Both the position numbers and the translations under genes were made by a program. The notes under the pieces are model-generated. The model had not been told where the DNA came from. It saw only the letters and a program-made list of their open reading frames with translations, and made no database searches. Positions 32,858 to 44,752 of a stretch of DNA of 64,000 nucleotides are shown here, in pieces. The stretch is from Cichorium intybus (Eukaryota > Streptophyta > Magnoliopsida > Asterales > Asteraceae): contig CM042013.1 in assembly GCA_023525715.1 (NCBI GenBank), positions 84,556,494-84,620,493 on the forward strand, given 5' to 3'. The stretch's first letter is position 1. Each line of letters starts with the position of its first letter.

Positions 32858-35630
32858 TGTGACACCCCAATTCTACTGTTTTCAAATACTATGGTTTTTC
32901 ATATAAATACATGAATACAAAAATACGGTTTATCAAAAACCGATCATTTACATGTTTAAAAATAGTGGGTGTTACAAATCCATACCAAAACTAACCATAG
33001 TAAGCAAGAAAGGATTAAACCTTTAGTCCAAGATAGGAGCTATGTGGGCTCCACTCCAGCTAAACTTCATCCAATTATAGCATAGCATTTAACCTGGAAT
33101 ACATGGCAAAACATAAAATACATAAGATAATAATGTCTCGTGAGTTACATGAGTTTTAGACTCAAATCTTTAACTTCTTTTTCCAACTTTTATTTAAAAC
33201 TTATCACATAAAGCATCTTTCAAAACTTTATAGTAATAATATACTATACTCTTTACTTTTCAAAATCATTTCATAATATACTTTGCAAAGATAACATCTT
33301 TCAAAACTTTATAGTAGTAACATACTATAACCCTTTATTTTTCAAAATCACTTCATAATATACTTTACAAAAATAGTTTCTTTCTTACTTTCTTTGACTG
33401 GTTTTATAAGCTTGCTGGATTTTTATACTTAGTGCTTTAATCACCATAAGTGATACCCCAAGTCTCTATGGCTAGAAAGAACGGATCAATCCTCACCATA
33501 GAAGTGCTGAGGCAATCTACTTCGCGATGGGGTTTTTTCCCCAGTAGACCCCTTACCTAACCTGGGTAGGTTGGAACATAGTTCCCTTACTAACGCTGCT
33601 TGCTACAATTACCAGTCATACAAAATACTTTCTGCTTACTTTAACATTACTTACTTACATAGTGGCTAACTGCCAAACTTTACTATTTCTTGTCTTTATG
33701 GCTAAATGCCAAATTCATAACTTTCGTTTCATAAAAACCATATGTTTAAATCATGTCTTTATGACATACTAAGCTTTATGCCAAAACATACTCTCCAACA
33801 TCTTATGGCTATATGCCATTTATACTCGAAAACATATACGGTTTGTAACCAAACGTACTTTTTAAACATCTTGTGGCTATATGTCATTCATACTTGAAAA
33901 CATATATAACTTGTATTCAAAGTATACTTTCACATAATTGGTTCATAGACCAACATACTTTCACTTAATTTAACGTGTAGTTCAAAACATAACTTCAAAT
34001 ATAGCATCATACTTTCTCATCAAATTAAAAATAATACTCTTGCAAATAATTTCACATAAAGAGATTTTATAAGAAATCTTATAAATACTTACTTGCCATG
34101 TACCCCAGAATGGGTAAAAATACTGCATGTACTCACCTTATAGTTCTTGAAAGTTGACTAAGTATTTCTTGGTTCTTTACCCTTCCGTTGTTGTTCAATC
34201 ACTTGACTTGCACCTATATTTATTATATAATACATTAACATTTATTTCTATTGACTCTATAACTCATTAGTGTCCTTATTATACCAGTATAGGTCATAAC
34301 AAGTCTATAACTTTTAAATGACCAACTTTAAATAAATCGTATATTATACGTATTTTACTACAATACCCTTAGGAGGTCGTATTCCCAGTTTAACAATTTT
34401 CCATGTGTTTTCACATCATTTTAGACTTGTGGTATAAATATTAGACCAATCAGACAAGTCTAGCACCAAGTTCCAAACTCAAAAATGACATTTTCTTAAC
34501 AGAAAGTATACACGACTCGTGCATAATTTGGTCTGTGAGGAGCACGACTCGTGCATGCACTAAATAGCAACTTATTTTGGAGTGCAGCAGGAGCACGACA
34601 CGTGCTAAATGAGCACGACCCGTGCTCTTTCTGGGCAGCTCCATTTCACTTCGGTTTTACACTGTAGCAGTCCGATTTTTGCACTATAACTTCCTGTTGT
34701 GGCTTGTTAAGAACTTGATACTTGACTTAATACTTATGGAATCATTCCATGACTAAAACCTTCAGTTTATAACAAGTTTTAATCCGTGAAATCATTCCAA
34801 ATCCTAGAATGTAGAAATTAGGGTTCTTGAACCAAAAAAACCCCAAAATCCACAAAACCGACAAAATCGTTTGTTTTAATCACTTGTTCTTTTCATATTA
34901 ACATGATAAGACACAGAAAATCATTAAAACATATTGGGATCATAACTGGAACTCAATTCCAGTTTATCCCGTGAAGAACATGTTCAAGAGTTTGGCTAGA
35001 AGGTCAACTACTAACCCTTTATCTTGATAATCTTCAACTTCCAAGCTCAAGTTCCAAATTTTCCTGCTTCAATTCTTCCAAGAGTTCCAGAATTCGTGAC
35101 TTCAAGAGCTCTTCCGTAGCTTCTCAAGGTTCTGTAGTCATATGGGAGATATTTCTCCCTTTTATACTTCCCAATTTACAGATTTAGTCCCTCTAATTCA
35201 CTTTCTTGGACTTTTGCCACAAAAAATAAATTTTTATCACATAAGACATAGTTTCTTACATTTTTAGTCCTAGACTAGAATTGTAACTTCTTAATAATTT
35301 CCGTGTATGACCAAATGACCAAATTACCCTCTTCATGGTAAAATGACCAAATTACCCTTTCTTTATTACAACTTTTGTAAAATTGTCCCAAAACTCCAAA
35401 TTCCTCTTTTTAAGTTTATTTCATTACATAATAGCTCCAAAAATCATATTTTCTTTACTTAAGTGTCATTTGGATGTCAAATGACCATTTTTCCCTTTTT
35501 CAACATATTTCTCCAAACTTTTGGAATTTTACTACATTTCCCAGTAAATTATTTTAAAACTTTCAAAATATTTTGGTCTTTTCCTTAAGTATTTTCTCGA
35601 ATATAAATTCAATATTTTTGGGTCGTTACA
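32858..35630 (-). repeat. 5' LTR of the non-coding gypsy derivative
   Basis: It is nearly identical to 27932-30698; the visible length change is an extra six bases near 34728 (TTAATACTTATGG versus TTTATGG). Confidence 0.9.
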
Positions 35631-35635
35631 ATAAT

Positions 35636-35705
35636 CATTCGACTGGTTGAATATTCATACACTTGTGGTCTCGTTGTTTGCTTTTATTATTAATTTAGTC
35701 TTACA
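35636..35705 (+). repeat. 3' LTR of the SIRE-like element, right part
   Basis: CATTCGACTGG..CTTACA matches 1448-1517. The right target duplication CTTAT follows at 35706-35710. Confidence 0.9.
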
Positions 35706-35829
35706 CTTATATTCTTTATTGATCGATTTAGTATTGTAAGTTTAATATGATTGATGGGTAACGATACATCTTGATTGATAATACCCAAATTCTTTATTAA
35801 AATTTACTGGTTTTCTTGGGTTATATCAG

Positions 35830-36644
35830 GATCATCCGTCAGAATATTAGAAGGGCTGGAAGGATTAAATGTCAATTATGAACATGACAGGAAAAGGAAA
35901 AAAGGGGATGATGCTGGAGAATGTATCAAAGGAGATAATGACACACATTGCATACCTCTCCAAAAGGATAATAAAAAAACAAAAACAACAAAAAAATCTT
36001 TTGAAGTTGGAGAAATAACATACGAATCATTCACAATTAGCACAAGAGTTTCCCCTAACTCTTTGTTCTTAGCGATAAAATCTTTGTCATCCGATCAAAA
36101 AATAATGCTTAAAAAATGTGGATTTGGAAGCTTATTAGATATGCAGTTTACAACACTACTGTCTCAGTTAGGATACCACTTAGTCTCCAACTTAGAACCA
36201 AAAAGTCTAACAATCAACCTGGACAAGAATACCATTGAAATATCAAGAAATACTGTATATAGCATGTTAGGCCTTCCGTTTGGAGGTATACAACTAAGCA
36301 ATATTGAAGATTACTCAATCAACAACAAAGATTATGTTGCTTGGAAGAAACAATACACAAATGAAAAGTTCAACTTGGGTACTTACCTCAAAAAGATAAG
36401 GAGAACTGACATGGCTGATGGATTTTTCAAGTTAAGCTCCATATGTTTGTTCATAAACACAATTGCAAAACAGGATATGAGCGGATCTTCTAACATCTCA
36501 TTGGTTAGAAAACTAATCACAGTGAAAGATTGGAAAAGTATAGACTGGTGCGGGTTTATTTTAGATTGCCTGCAAAAAACAAGGATAAAGTGGAGACATC
36601 TTGACAAGAACTGCTACTATACGGGTCATATAGGACTTCTTTTG
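35830..36644 (+). pseudogene. Main exon of the broken Ulp1/plant-mobile-domain-like gene
   Basis: The acceptor TATATCAG (to 35829) opens it in the phase left by the donor at 622. It is open throughout to a phase-0 donor at 36644/36645 (GTAAGAATG). The start is Lys/Asp-rich and may hold a nuclear localisation signal (DRKRKKGDD, KKTKTTKK). A structured domain follows: RVSPNSLFLAIKSL, KKCGFGSLLDMQFTTLLSQL, LDKNTIEISRNTVYSMLGLP with FGGIQL. The pattern of a short alpha-helical domain with GFG-LL and a ..GLP.GG.. turn is one I associate with plant Ulp1-type/transposon-linked proteins. I cannot verify that here, and another reading, a plant-mobile-domain relative, stays open. No stop or frameshift is seen in this exon, unlike later ones. 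Confidence 0.5.
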
Positions 36645-36709
36645 GTAAGAATGTAAATTCAATAACTCAATTTGTTCATAACTAATCATAACCGGTTTGT
36701 ATTTGCAGA

Positions 36710-36919
36710 TGGTATATGCTGATAGATGCATTTGTGAGGATGTGAAAATAAGAAGAAAACGATCATTTATCACAGAAATAGATTCCGATCACCTAAGGGT
36801 TCTAGAGGAGTATGAAGTAAACAATGGAGGCATTGGAAAACTCCCGTTAAGGGATGAAAAGTTGGATCTATATTCAACACACTATGAAATTAGAAGCGTT
36901 GAGTTAACTTATTCAATTA
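36710..36919 (+). pseudogene. Third exon of the broken gene
   Basis: It follows a 65-base intron (GTAAGAATG..TTTGCAG) and begins MVYADRC, continuing ..HIGLLL|MVYADRCICED in phase 0. It contains KIRRKRSFITEID. A donor-like GTAAGTG follows at 36921. After the next acceptor (TTCTACAG, ending 37003) the frame meets stops within about 45 bases, so the gene is broken here or has an exon I cannot place. Confidence 0.45.
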
Positions 36920-37058
36920 TGTAAGTGAAATAAATACTAAATACTAGTAACTATTTGTTGGAATTATAAGAAATACAACATACTTTATTTCTTACTTCTA
37001 CAGTAATTTGATAGGGTTTTTATGTATGGATTTAAAGTAGTAGAAAATCAAAAAGGTA

Positions 37059-37620
37059 ATGAAGGATACCATAATAGAAGCCTTGGTAAGGTATCTAGGT
37101 AATGAGATGATGATGCATTGGCTATCAACATTGGAAGCCATATTTACAACAACTAAGTTTACAAGAATCATGGAAAGTTTCATGCATGGGGTGTCGAAGA
37201 GTGATACACCTAAGAATAATGTTCAAAATCTGGAGGACCACAAGGAAGAGACGCTTATAGAACACCGGAATAAAGCCAAAGAAAAGGTAAAGAAAAACTT
37301 AATGTGAATATCGATCTAACTTGGTCACTTGATTTCATAGCAGAACGTGTCAATGTAGAGACTACTTTGACAAAAAAATTAAGATGGAGTATTGATGAAG
37401 CCGGAGGATCATGTGGAAGGTTTGAAAACCCAATACCATTAGCAATAGATTTTGGAGATATGAGAAATGATAGATGTGAAACAATGAAACACCTAAACAA
37501 GGGCTGTTAAGATTGGTAGACAATTTTGTTCCTCATACGTGGAGAGAAAATGTGACATTAACGAGAAGGTCTCCACTGCCGACCAAATATGACACAAACA
37601 ATTTTGAGAAACCTCAATAA
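37059..37620 (+). pseudogene. Decayed middle exons of the broken gene
   Basis: Two overlapping open pieces: 37059-37307 (EALVRYLGNEMMMHWLSTLE, then Lys/Glu-rich HRNKAKEKVKKNL) and 37304-37510 (IDLTWSLDFIAERVN). They are followed in another frame by VDNFVPHTWRENVTLTRRSP up to a TAA near 37618. Splice junctions cannot be set with confidence. No known domain was recognised here alone. Confidence 0.3.
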
Positions 37621-37728
37621 ACAAAAAGTAAGATTTTACATTTATAACATCCTACATGTAGAATTTATATATTATAGAATGCTTACGACGTTGTTTGCAT
37701 ACAATAAAATTATAGTTCAATCATATAG

Positions 37729-37899
37729 GGAGATGAAGAAGACTATGCATTCTTGAACATAGGGTGTGCAAGAACACTTATAGCATGTATTGATGTACAT
37801 CAGTATGTGATAAATACTTGGAGTGTGGTGTTAAATAAAGAAGAAAAGAAAAAAGCAAAGTCCTCACCTGCAAGAGTATTCTTCCCAACAAACATGATG
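37729..37899 (+). pseudogene. Exon of the broken gene preceding the expected Ulp1 catalytic part
   Basis: An open exon of exactly 57 codons lies between acceptor ATATAG (to 37728) and donor GTATTG (37900). It contains INTWSVVLNKEEKKKAKSS and ARVFFPTNMM, a pattern (Trp-Ser-x-Val-Leu-Asn, then Phe-Phe-Pro) that I associate with the region just before the C-terminal catalytic domain of plant Ulp1-like proteins. The SUMO-protease His/Asp/Cys residues themselves are not in this window. Confidence 0.45.
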
Positions 37900-37982
37900 G
37901 TATTGTTGTTATTATAATAAGTAAAATTAACAAAAAACTTCAAATATTATATTTACTTAACTATATATTTTGGCTCATGTAG

Positions 37983-38102
37983 GAGCATCCGGTGCTGGTT
38001 GAGAAATCTAATAGAACATTCAATATGGACGATTTCATAGAAAACACACAATCATATGTGACTGGTGTTACAGAAACCGGAGACTTATCCCAAATTGATG
38101 TG
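37983..38102 (+). pseudogene. Last recognisable exon of the broken gene
   Basis: It joins the previous exon in phase 0 (..TNMM|EHPVLVEK) after a short intron ending CATGTAG. It reads NMDDFIENTQSYVTGVTETG to a GTATAA donor at 38103. After a possible acceptor at 38159 the frame meets TAG at once, and a copia LTR begins near 38193, so the gene is truncated. Confidence 0.4.
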
Positions 38103-38192
38103 GTATAACTCCTTTCCTGTTAGGAATTCTTTTACTGGTTTAATCTTTGAATTTAACAGGGACTAAAATAGAAAATATAAGTTTTAGGGGGC

Positions 38193-38653
<461 letters not shown>

Positions 38654-38657
38654 AAAA

Positions 38658-38671
38658 TGGGTATCAGAGCC
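38658..38671 (+). promoter_or_regulatory. Primer binding site of the second copia element
   Basis: TGGGTATCAGAGCC, with one base more than the usual TGGTATCAGAGC; the extra G separates it from the standard tRNA-Met form. Confidence 0.75.
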
Positions 38672-39253
38672 TAAAAACCTCGTGTTTTTGGGTATTTTGA
38701 TATCAATCTCATCTTTTCCTTTGCTGTGATCTTGGAGTTTTGGACGATTTTGAGCGTTTTTGGACTGTTTTGATCGAGTTTGTGTGTTTTTGTTCGTCGT
38801 GTTCTTCGTGTTCTTGACATCTTCAAGCAAAAATCACTCAAAAACGGAGTTTTTGATCCAAAAACGGCGTTTTGCAAGGTGTTTGTGCGAATTTCAGATT
38901 TGGAAAGGGATTTCAGTCATGCTCCTAAGGATTTCGGTGGCGGCGGATATGTATCAGGTTTTCGGTTAGGGTTTGCCTCGTTTTCGATCTATTAAGGAGG
39001 TTTTCGGTCAGCCCAACAAGCGATTTCGGTGTCACTTTAGGGTTCCAACGATTTCGGTCCATTGTCAAATTCGGTCAAGTTTTTCAGCCTCGATTTCGGT
39101 TCTCTAGCTTTTCGGTGCTCGTTTTCGGTCCAGGGTGATTTCAGTGGTGGTTTTCGTCGTGATTATCTGTTTTCGGTCCAGCTACTGTTTGACTTTATTA
39201 CTTCTTTGTTCAAGTGCTAGTTGATTTTTTGGGTGCGTTTTAGATCATTTCAG
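38672..39253 (+). other. Leader of the second copia element with repeated TTTCGGT
   Basis: It is non-coding. The 7-mer TTTCGGT recurs about ten times between 38930 and 39180, and three more copies lie in the LTR near 38204-38300. Confidence 0.65.
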
Positions 39254-41300
39254 ATGGATTCAGCTGCCAAAAATGTTCATTCTGATCTCGATTTCGTTAT
39301 GGGTACGGTCACCCGTATTCCTAGGTTGCTCAAGGCCGAAGGCTTCTCGTAATGGAAATATAGATTTGAGCAGTACATTAAGATGAAAGACATGAAATTA
39401 TGGAGAAGTTACTTGCGTCCTCCTGTTAGAATTACAATTACTAGAGGTGATGTTGTAATTGACAAACCAGTGAATGAATACACGGACTTGGATTTTGAAA
39501 AAGTTGATCTAGATGAGAAAGCCCTTGCAACTCTCTTTATGCCACTTTCGCCATAAATTGCTCAAGGTTTTCGTGAGTACAAGACTGCAAAATCTCTGTG
39601 GGATGCATTAAAGACCTGCTTCATCAGAGGTTCAACATGTTCAACCACGTACTTGGAGAGACTCTCGAGGCTCAATTACAATGTAGTGAGAACCAGAGGC
39701 TAATTGGCAAGGTTTGACTTGACCGGGCAACTCCCTATATCGGGTAAAGTCTCTTAGAGGGAAGCAAGTGAATTTTCTTATTACTCACATGACCTTCAAA
39801 AGTTTCATTACTTCATTACTTTGAACACTGAAATAACAACAACTGGAATCTCTCTGTCAAAGATAGAAGTCAACAAGAAGCTACTGAACTCCCTTCCAAG
39901 AAACTAGGACATGAATGTGGCTGTTATTAAGAAGACCAAGGATTTAGCCAGACTTTCTCTCTCTGAGATCATGGCTATCATAAAGTCATGTGACATGGAT
40001 GACAAACAGAGAGAGATCAACCATGTTAGCTCCTATCAGTCCGCTGATCTTGGAACCTCAACAAACAGTGCTTTTTCAGCTCTCCCTATTCAAGTTCCAA
40101 CTCAGCAAGCTTCTTCCTCTTCCGGCATACCACTGGCACCTCCGATTTTTCCTACTCCAGTCATTGCTGCTAAATCAACTACTTCTGTTCTTCCGAAGGG
40201 AACGAAAGAAAATTTAGGCTTGATGGCTGGTCTCCTAAATTTTTATAATGCTCTTGTTGCTGGTGAGCTGGTTCAACCGATGATGGTAGGAGATCTTGAT
40301 CAAGTCAACCCCGATGATTTAGAAGAAATGGACATTTCCTGGCATATCGCTATGGCGGTATTCAGGGCCAAGAAGTTCACTCAGATGACAGGCAGAAACA
40401 ATTGGGTTAACAACAGTGGAGACAGGAGGTAGGGTTTAGCAAAGAAAATCTTCGGTGTTTCAATTGAAACGAGCCAGGGCATTTTGCTCGTGAATGCACT
40501 AAGCCCAGAATGGAGAATACTGAGAGGAATCTGGTGCCTGTTGGAATAAACTGTGATGCTGCTCCTCAACCTTAGAATGCAGAAAGAGCCATGGTTGCTC
40601 AACAGTTCACGTGGGAGAACCAGTTGTAGGATCTGAACCTCAATGGAGATACTAGAGCTCATCTTGCACAAATTGAAGGCGATATGGACGTTGATGCCGG
40701 TGAAGAACAAATGATGGATCTCCAATTCGCCTTCATGGTTTATACTAATCCTACTACCACTCCTGCCAGTGATGAGGTTAGTGAAGTTTCTTGCTCCTCT
40801 CTAACATGCATTGACAAAATTTCTAAATATCGTGAGTTGAATGATGAATTAGTTAGAGAAAATTTTGATTTAGAAAATCTTGTCTATAAGCATAAAAAGA
40901 AACTGAAACCTCTCTGAGAAATGTTATAAGCTAAAACCTCAGACTATCATAAAATGCAAGAAGAACTTAGTGTAAAAAGTTGCCATCTTAAGTTTGCAAA
41001 TGATGATATTGCTAGATTGACTGCTGAACTTGATACACTGAAATTAAGATTTCAAAATGCTGAATTCAATTTTAAAAAATTTGATGTATCAAATAAAGTA
41101 GTTGAATCCATAATTGAACATCAAATCAAGCGGTCTACTAAACATGGTGAAGATCTTGGGTATATATCTGTTCCTCCTCCTTTCACTAATAATTTTGTTC
41201 CATCTCCTGAAACCGAAGAATCAGAAGAATGTTATCTTTAGTATTTTACTCAAAAGGATATATCTAGCACCACTGAGAGTTCTGAAACGAATCTACTGAT
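39254..41300 (+). pseudogene. Gag of the second copia element, broken
   Basis: The ATG at 39254 starts MDSAAKNVHSDLDFVMGTV. The copia gag core (WKYRFEQYIKMKDMKLWRSY, TAKSLWDALKTCF) follows with stops at about 39350 and 39554. An open piece spans 39911-40432 (LSEIMAIIKSCDMDD; then Ser/Pro-rich). A zinc knuckle near 40456 reads C-F-N-stop-N-E-P-G-H-F-A-R-E-C, the second Cys codon being TGA (40465-40467). A coiled-coil-like area follows (40684-40917, 40954-41241: HLKFANDDIARLTAELDTLK). This long gag with a helical tail is typical of larger copia elements. Frame changes lie near 40433 and 40920. Confidence 0.7.
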
Positions 41301-42060
41301 GCTTCTACCTCATGTGCAGATAATCACATGATTTTTTCAAAACATCAGAAGTTTTAATGTCAAATTTTACACCATCAGGCAAAACAGAAGTATCAGTTTT
41401 CAAACAGTCTTTATCAAAAATAATAGCATGAGGTAGAAGCATCAGTAGATTCATTTTCAAATTCTAGGACGAAGGTTTTGGTTAACAAATATGTTGCATT
41501 CTTGTGTGTGTGGAAATAAATTGAATTAATCTGGACTTGGACAGAATTCCAATATCCCTTTGAAAAGACAGACTTGTTTTAACTATGGAATTGCTGGTCA
41601 TATAGCCAGAAATTGTCCCTGACACTTGTATACTTCTCAACATAAACAGGTTTGGCAGAACGTGCCAAAAGGGAGATCTCATAAAAGAAAACCCTCGAGC
41701 TCATGTTCTCGAAATAAAAACTGCAATGACACAAAAGCCAGGAATCAGACTGCTCAAAACAAAAAGACTGTTTCAAGAAATGACTATGTTTTACCAAATT
41801 TGGTAAAGTCTAAGTCATCTCAAGAATCAAATTCAAATAGTAGTTCTGATTCTAATTTAATGCAAATGTTCCTATCTGGTCCAAAGATAAAAGATTCAAA
41901 TCACATTATAGATGGGTTCCTAAAGGCAGTGTTCAAAAATCTTCTGATATTTCACCTTTATTTGGTCAACGTGATATGAGTTTGGAATCAATTTCGTGTA
42001 CCGATAGTAAGGGTCAACCCAGTTTCCGTATGGACTGGGTGCGTAAATCTAATTAATCCC
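41301..42060 (+). pseudogene. Gag-protease linker with second zinc knuckle, broken
   Basis: Near 41576 a second knuckle reads CFNYGIAGHIARNC, where the second Cys is Tyr. A Lys/Ser/Asn-rich linker follows (41626-41979). 41300-41460 is non-coding; it contains a short inverted repeat: ACTGATGCTTCTACCTCATG near 41296 returns as its complement near 41429. Confidence 0.55.
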
Positions 42061-42880
42061 GCAACTTGTACAGGAACAGTTACGGAGGAATATCATCAGA
42101 CCATGGTATGTTGATAGTGGCTATTCCAGGCACATGACAGGTGACATGTCCCAAGTACACGACGTTGAAAATTTTAATGGTGGATGTGTTTGCTTTGCGG
42201 GAGGTGAAAAGGGAAAGATCACACAAAAGGGAACTATATCCAATGGCGTGTTGAAGTTTGAGAACGTAAACTTTGTACCTGAGCTCAAGCACAGTCTGCT
42301 GAGCGTTTCTCAAATTTGTGACAAGGGTTTTTCCACCCACTTTACTAAGAAAGAGTGTCTGATTCTCAAACCTGGCGTAGTCATCCCCGAGGAGTGGATT
42401 CTTGTTCGATCTGAAAGACAAAACAATGCTTACATCATCGACATGAATCACAACACTCTAGAGAACGTCACTTGTTTATTCTCGAAAGCTTCTAAACAGA
42501 ATGCCATGTTGTGGCATCGACGTCTTGGTCATGCAAATGCGAAGAATCTGAATTGTCTTACAAAGAATGATCTTGTCCGAGGGCTCCCAACCAAGGACTT
42601 CATTACATTCGAAAAATGTGTTGCCTCTGCTCAAGGCAAACATCATCGGAAGCCACACAAGCCTAAAATGATCAATTCCATTTATTCGCTACTTCATTTA
42701 CTTCACATGGATCTCTTTGGCCCTGTTAATGTTCTCAGTATTAACTAAAGTTCTTATTTCTTAGTTGTTATTGATGATTACTCACATTTTACTTGGGTTT
42801 TCTTTTTGAAGAACAAAAGTGAAACTGTAGAGCTAGTCATGAAATTCATCACTCTTATTAAAGGTTGTAGAAGTCGCCAG
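42061..42880 (+). pseudogene. Protease and N-terminal integrase of the second copia element
   Basis: The protease site reads WYVDSGYSRHMTG near 42105, with Tyr where copia proteases have Cys. The open stretch 42134-42748 holds VPELKHSLLSVSQICDKGF, the zinc region LWHRRLGHANAKN, and HMDLFGP with the first integrase Asp. After a stop at 42746 it continues VVIDDYSHFTWVFFLKNKSE to about 42880, where the inserted element cuts it before the second Asp. The CxxC of the zinc region reads CVAS, so one Cys is lost. Confidence 0.75.
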
Positions 42881-43655
42881 TGAAGGGTTTTATGCAAATC
42901 TATGAACTAAAAACCCTAAGTTCACATGCAACCTATAAGGATCTATGTTTTCTTCTAATTAAACATATAACAAATTCCTAAAGGCATAAGAAAAATAAAC
43001 TAAAAGAATAAATCAGAAAAACTAACCTTTTAGGATTTCTTGGAAGCCAAGCAGCACAAGTGTCCTGCCTCATATGAAGTCACACCCAAGGAGCTAGGGA
43101 AGGTCACAAAATTCTAGAGAGTTTTGATGTAAAATGGCGCAGGAAATAAGGGTCTAAGGCTCCCTATTTATAGCCTCCAGCAGATAACCAGATAAGCCTT
43201 TAGAGATAAACCTTTTTGAATTCAAATAAGATAAACCTTTTATCTTACAACTCAAATCATATTTATCCTTATTAATTTTGAAATATATACTTCTTATATA
43301 TAATTTCGATGGCTTATTTATCTGCTAAAATTGTCACTTACTCAACTATTGAATAATTACAATTTCAGTCCCTGCACCTTTAATTAATTAAATTAATCAC
43401 CAAATTAAATCCAATTAATTCCAAATTAATTTCTAATTAATTAATATAGTTTCTAATTAATATATTATCACTTTAATATATTAATAAACTATTTATTTTA
43501 TTTCTATTGATTTATTAATCATATAATAAATCAATATTTCTCTCTCCTGGAATTTCTGCCAAACCTCTAGCTATGAGGGCAACCCAAATGGACTATGCTA
43601 CTATTAATTAGGTAAATACTCATTATTAGTCATGGCTTAGACACCTAATCCAACA
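42881..43655 (-). repeat. 3' LTR of the non-coding Tork/Angela relative
   Basis: TGAAGGG..CCAACA, 775 bp. The ends and the block CAAGCAGCACAAGTGTCC..(cf. 23754) are shared with the 667-bp LTRs, but the middle differs. The polypurine tract follows at 43656-43668 (plus-strand GTCTCCCACTTGG). Confidence 0.85.
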
Positions 43656-44752
43656 GTCTCCCACTTGGATAAGTCTACGACTATAATTACTAATTTAACC
43701 TCTAATTAATCAGCAAACAGTAGCTTCCTAGAAACTGCTGCCGAACTCTGACCTAGTCAGTTCTGTCCATAGATAAGTGATCATATGATCCTCCATTCAA
43801 CAAGATATTTTCAGACACGAGAGATGGATTGAGATCAATCTCTGTCCGATACTCTGTTTCCCGATTTCCGATTCTGCTTATGACTTTAGAACTTCTAATT
43901 GAACACATCAATTTAGTTCAGGCTGGCCAGCACTTTAGTCAACTTCAAAATCATCGAGAGGCCTACAGATATCTGTTTCTTATCAGGATCAAGGAACGAA
44001 TTAGCTTCAACTCATATGCTTATATCTTTTACCAGTCAAATTATTCACAACAACACGTTTTATAACATCGAGTTAGCGATGCATTTTCGTATTATCAATG
44101 AACAACTGCCTTGTAAATTATAATTCATATCTTTCCACTTCAAGATCATAGGATATTATCGTCTCAACATTGCTTGCGATATAATCCATGAAACAATCTA
44201 TTGAGCGTGGGTTTATCCAATACTCAAATCTCTATTTCTAAGTACCCATGAATGTTGTAGCAATCCTATTGCTATGTCTAACTCCTTAGATAATCTACAA
44301 ACCAATTCATGACAGTCTTGATTCAATACTTACTTCCCAAAGTATGAGCGACTGTGGACCTTTCTGAATAATTAAATTATTCGGGAAGTAAAACATGCAA
44401 AAGTGAAACATAAAGATCTGATTGGCAGCTACTCTTGCTTATTACCAAGTCTCCACAAGGTAATCACCAAGTCGGACCTTGTTATAAACTATTATCGGTT
44501 TCAAGATTTCTTTTAAACTTTCAATTCTAATTTTACAGCTATGTCTTTATGAACCTTTCACTCTTTCTATGTATCCAAAGTATCTTATACTTATACACTT
44601 TATTGCAGATGATCCAATCGGATGTTCATACGATGACATCTCAATATGTTATCCTGTCAATTTCTCTCCTAACTCCATTCATGTAATGTGTATAGTGACT
44701 TCCTATGGTTCTGGGGTCTTTAGTCTACTTGACTACACCCTAAGACTATTTC
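43656..44752 (-). other. 3' subterminal region of the non-coding Tork/Angela relative
   Basis: It resembles 17724-18560 to about 44500; beyond that, where RNase H would begin, it is non-coding and of unknown origin. Confidence 0.6.

Larger units (their letters stand above)
27932..35630 (-). mobile_element. Non-coding gypsy derivative with large LTRs (LARD-like)
   Basis: LTRs of 2767 bp (27932-30698) and 2773 bp (32858-35630) surround only 2159 bp of internal DNA. The target duplication is ATAAT (27927-27931, 35631-35635). The primer site (plus-strand GCTCTGATACCA at 32843-32854) and polypurine tract (30699-30714, minus-strand GGGGGAGG) set the minus orientation. No gag or pol frame is left; only a trace of a chromoviral pol end precedes the polypurine tract. 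It must be moved in trans. It sits in the SIRE 3' LTR. Confidence 0.88.
1104..35705 (+). mobile_element. SIRE-like Ty1/copia element with env-like ORF, heavily nested
   Basis: Terminal repeats (1104-1517 and 27587-27931 plus 35636-35705) are flanked by the 5-bp duplication CTTAT at 1099-1103 and 35706-35710. The order is LTR, primer binding site, gag, protease, integrase, RT/RNase H, a long non-coding stretch, env-like ORF, polypurine tract, LTR. That is the copia order with an extra 3' ORF, as known for the SIRE/Maximus group. Removing later insertions leaves about 10.7 kb. The coding region has many frameshifts and stops. The two LTRs (414 and about 415 bp) differ at roughly twenty places by eye, so this is an older insertion than the Tork/Angela-like element nested in it. 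Confidence 0.85.
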
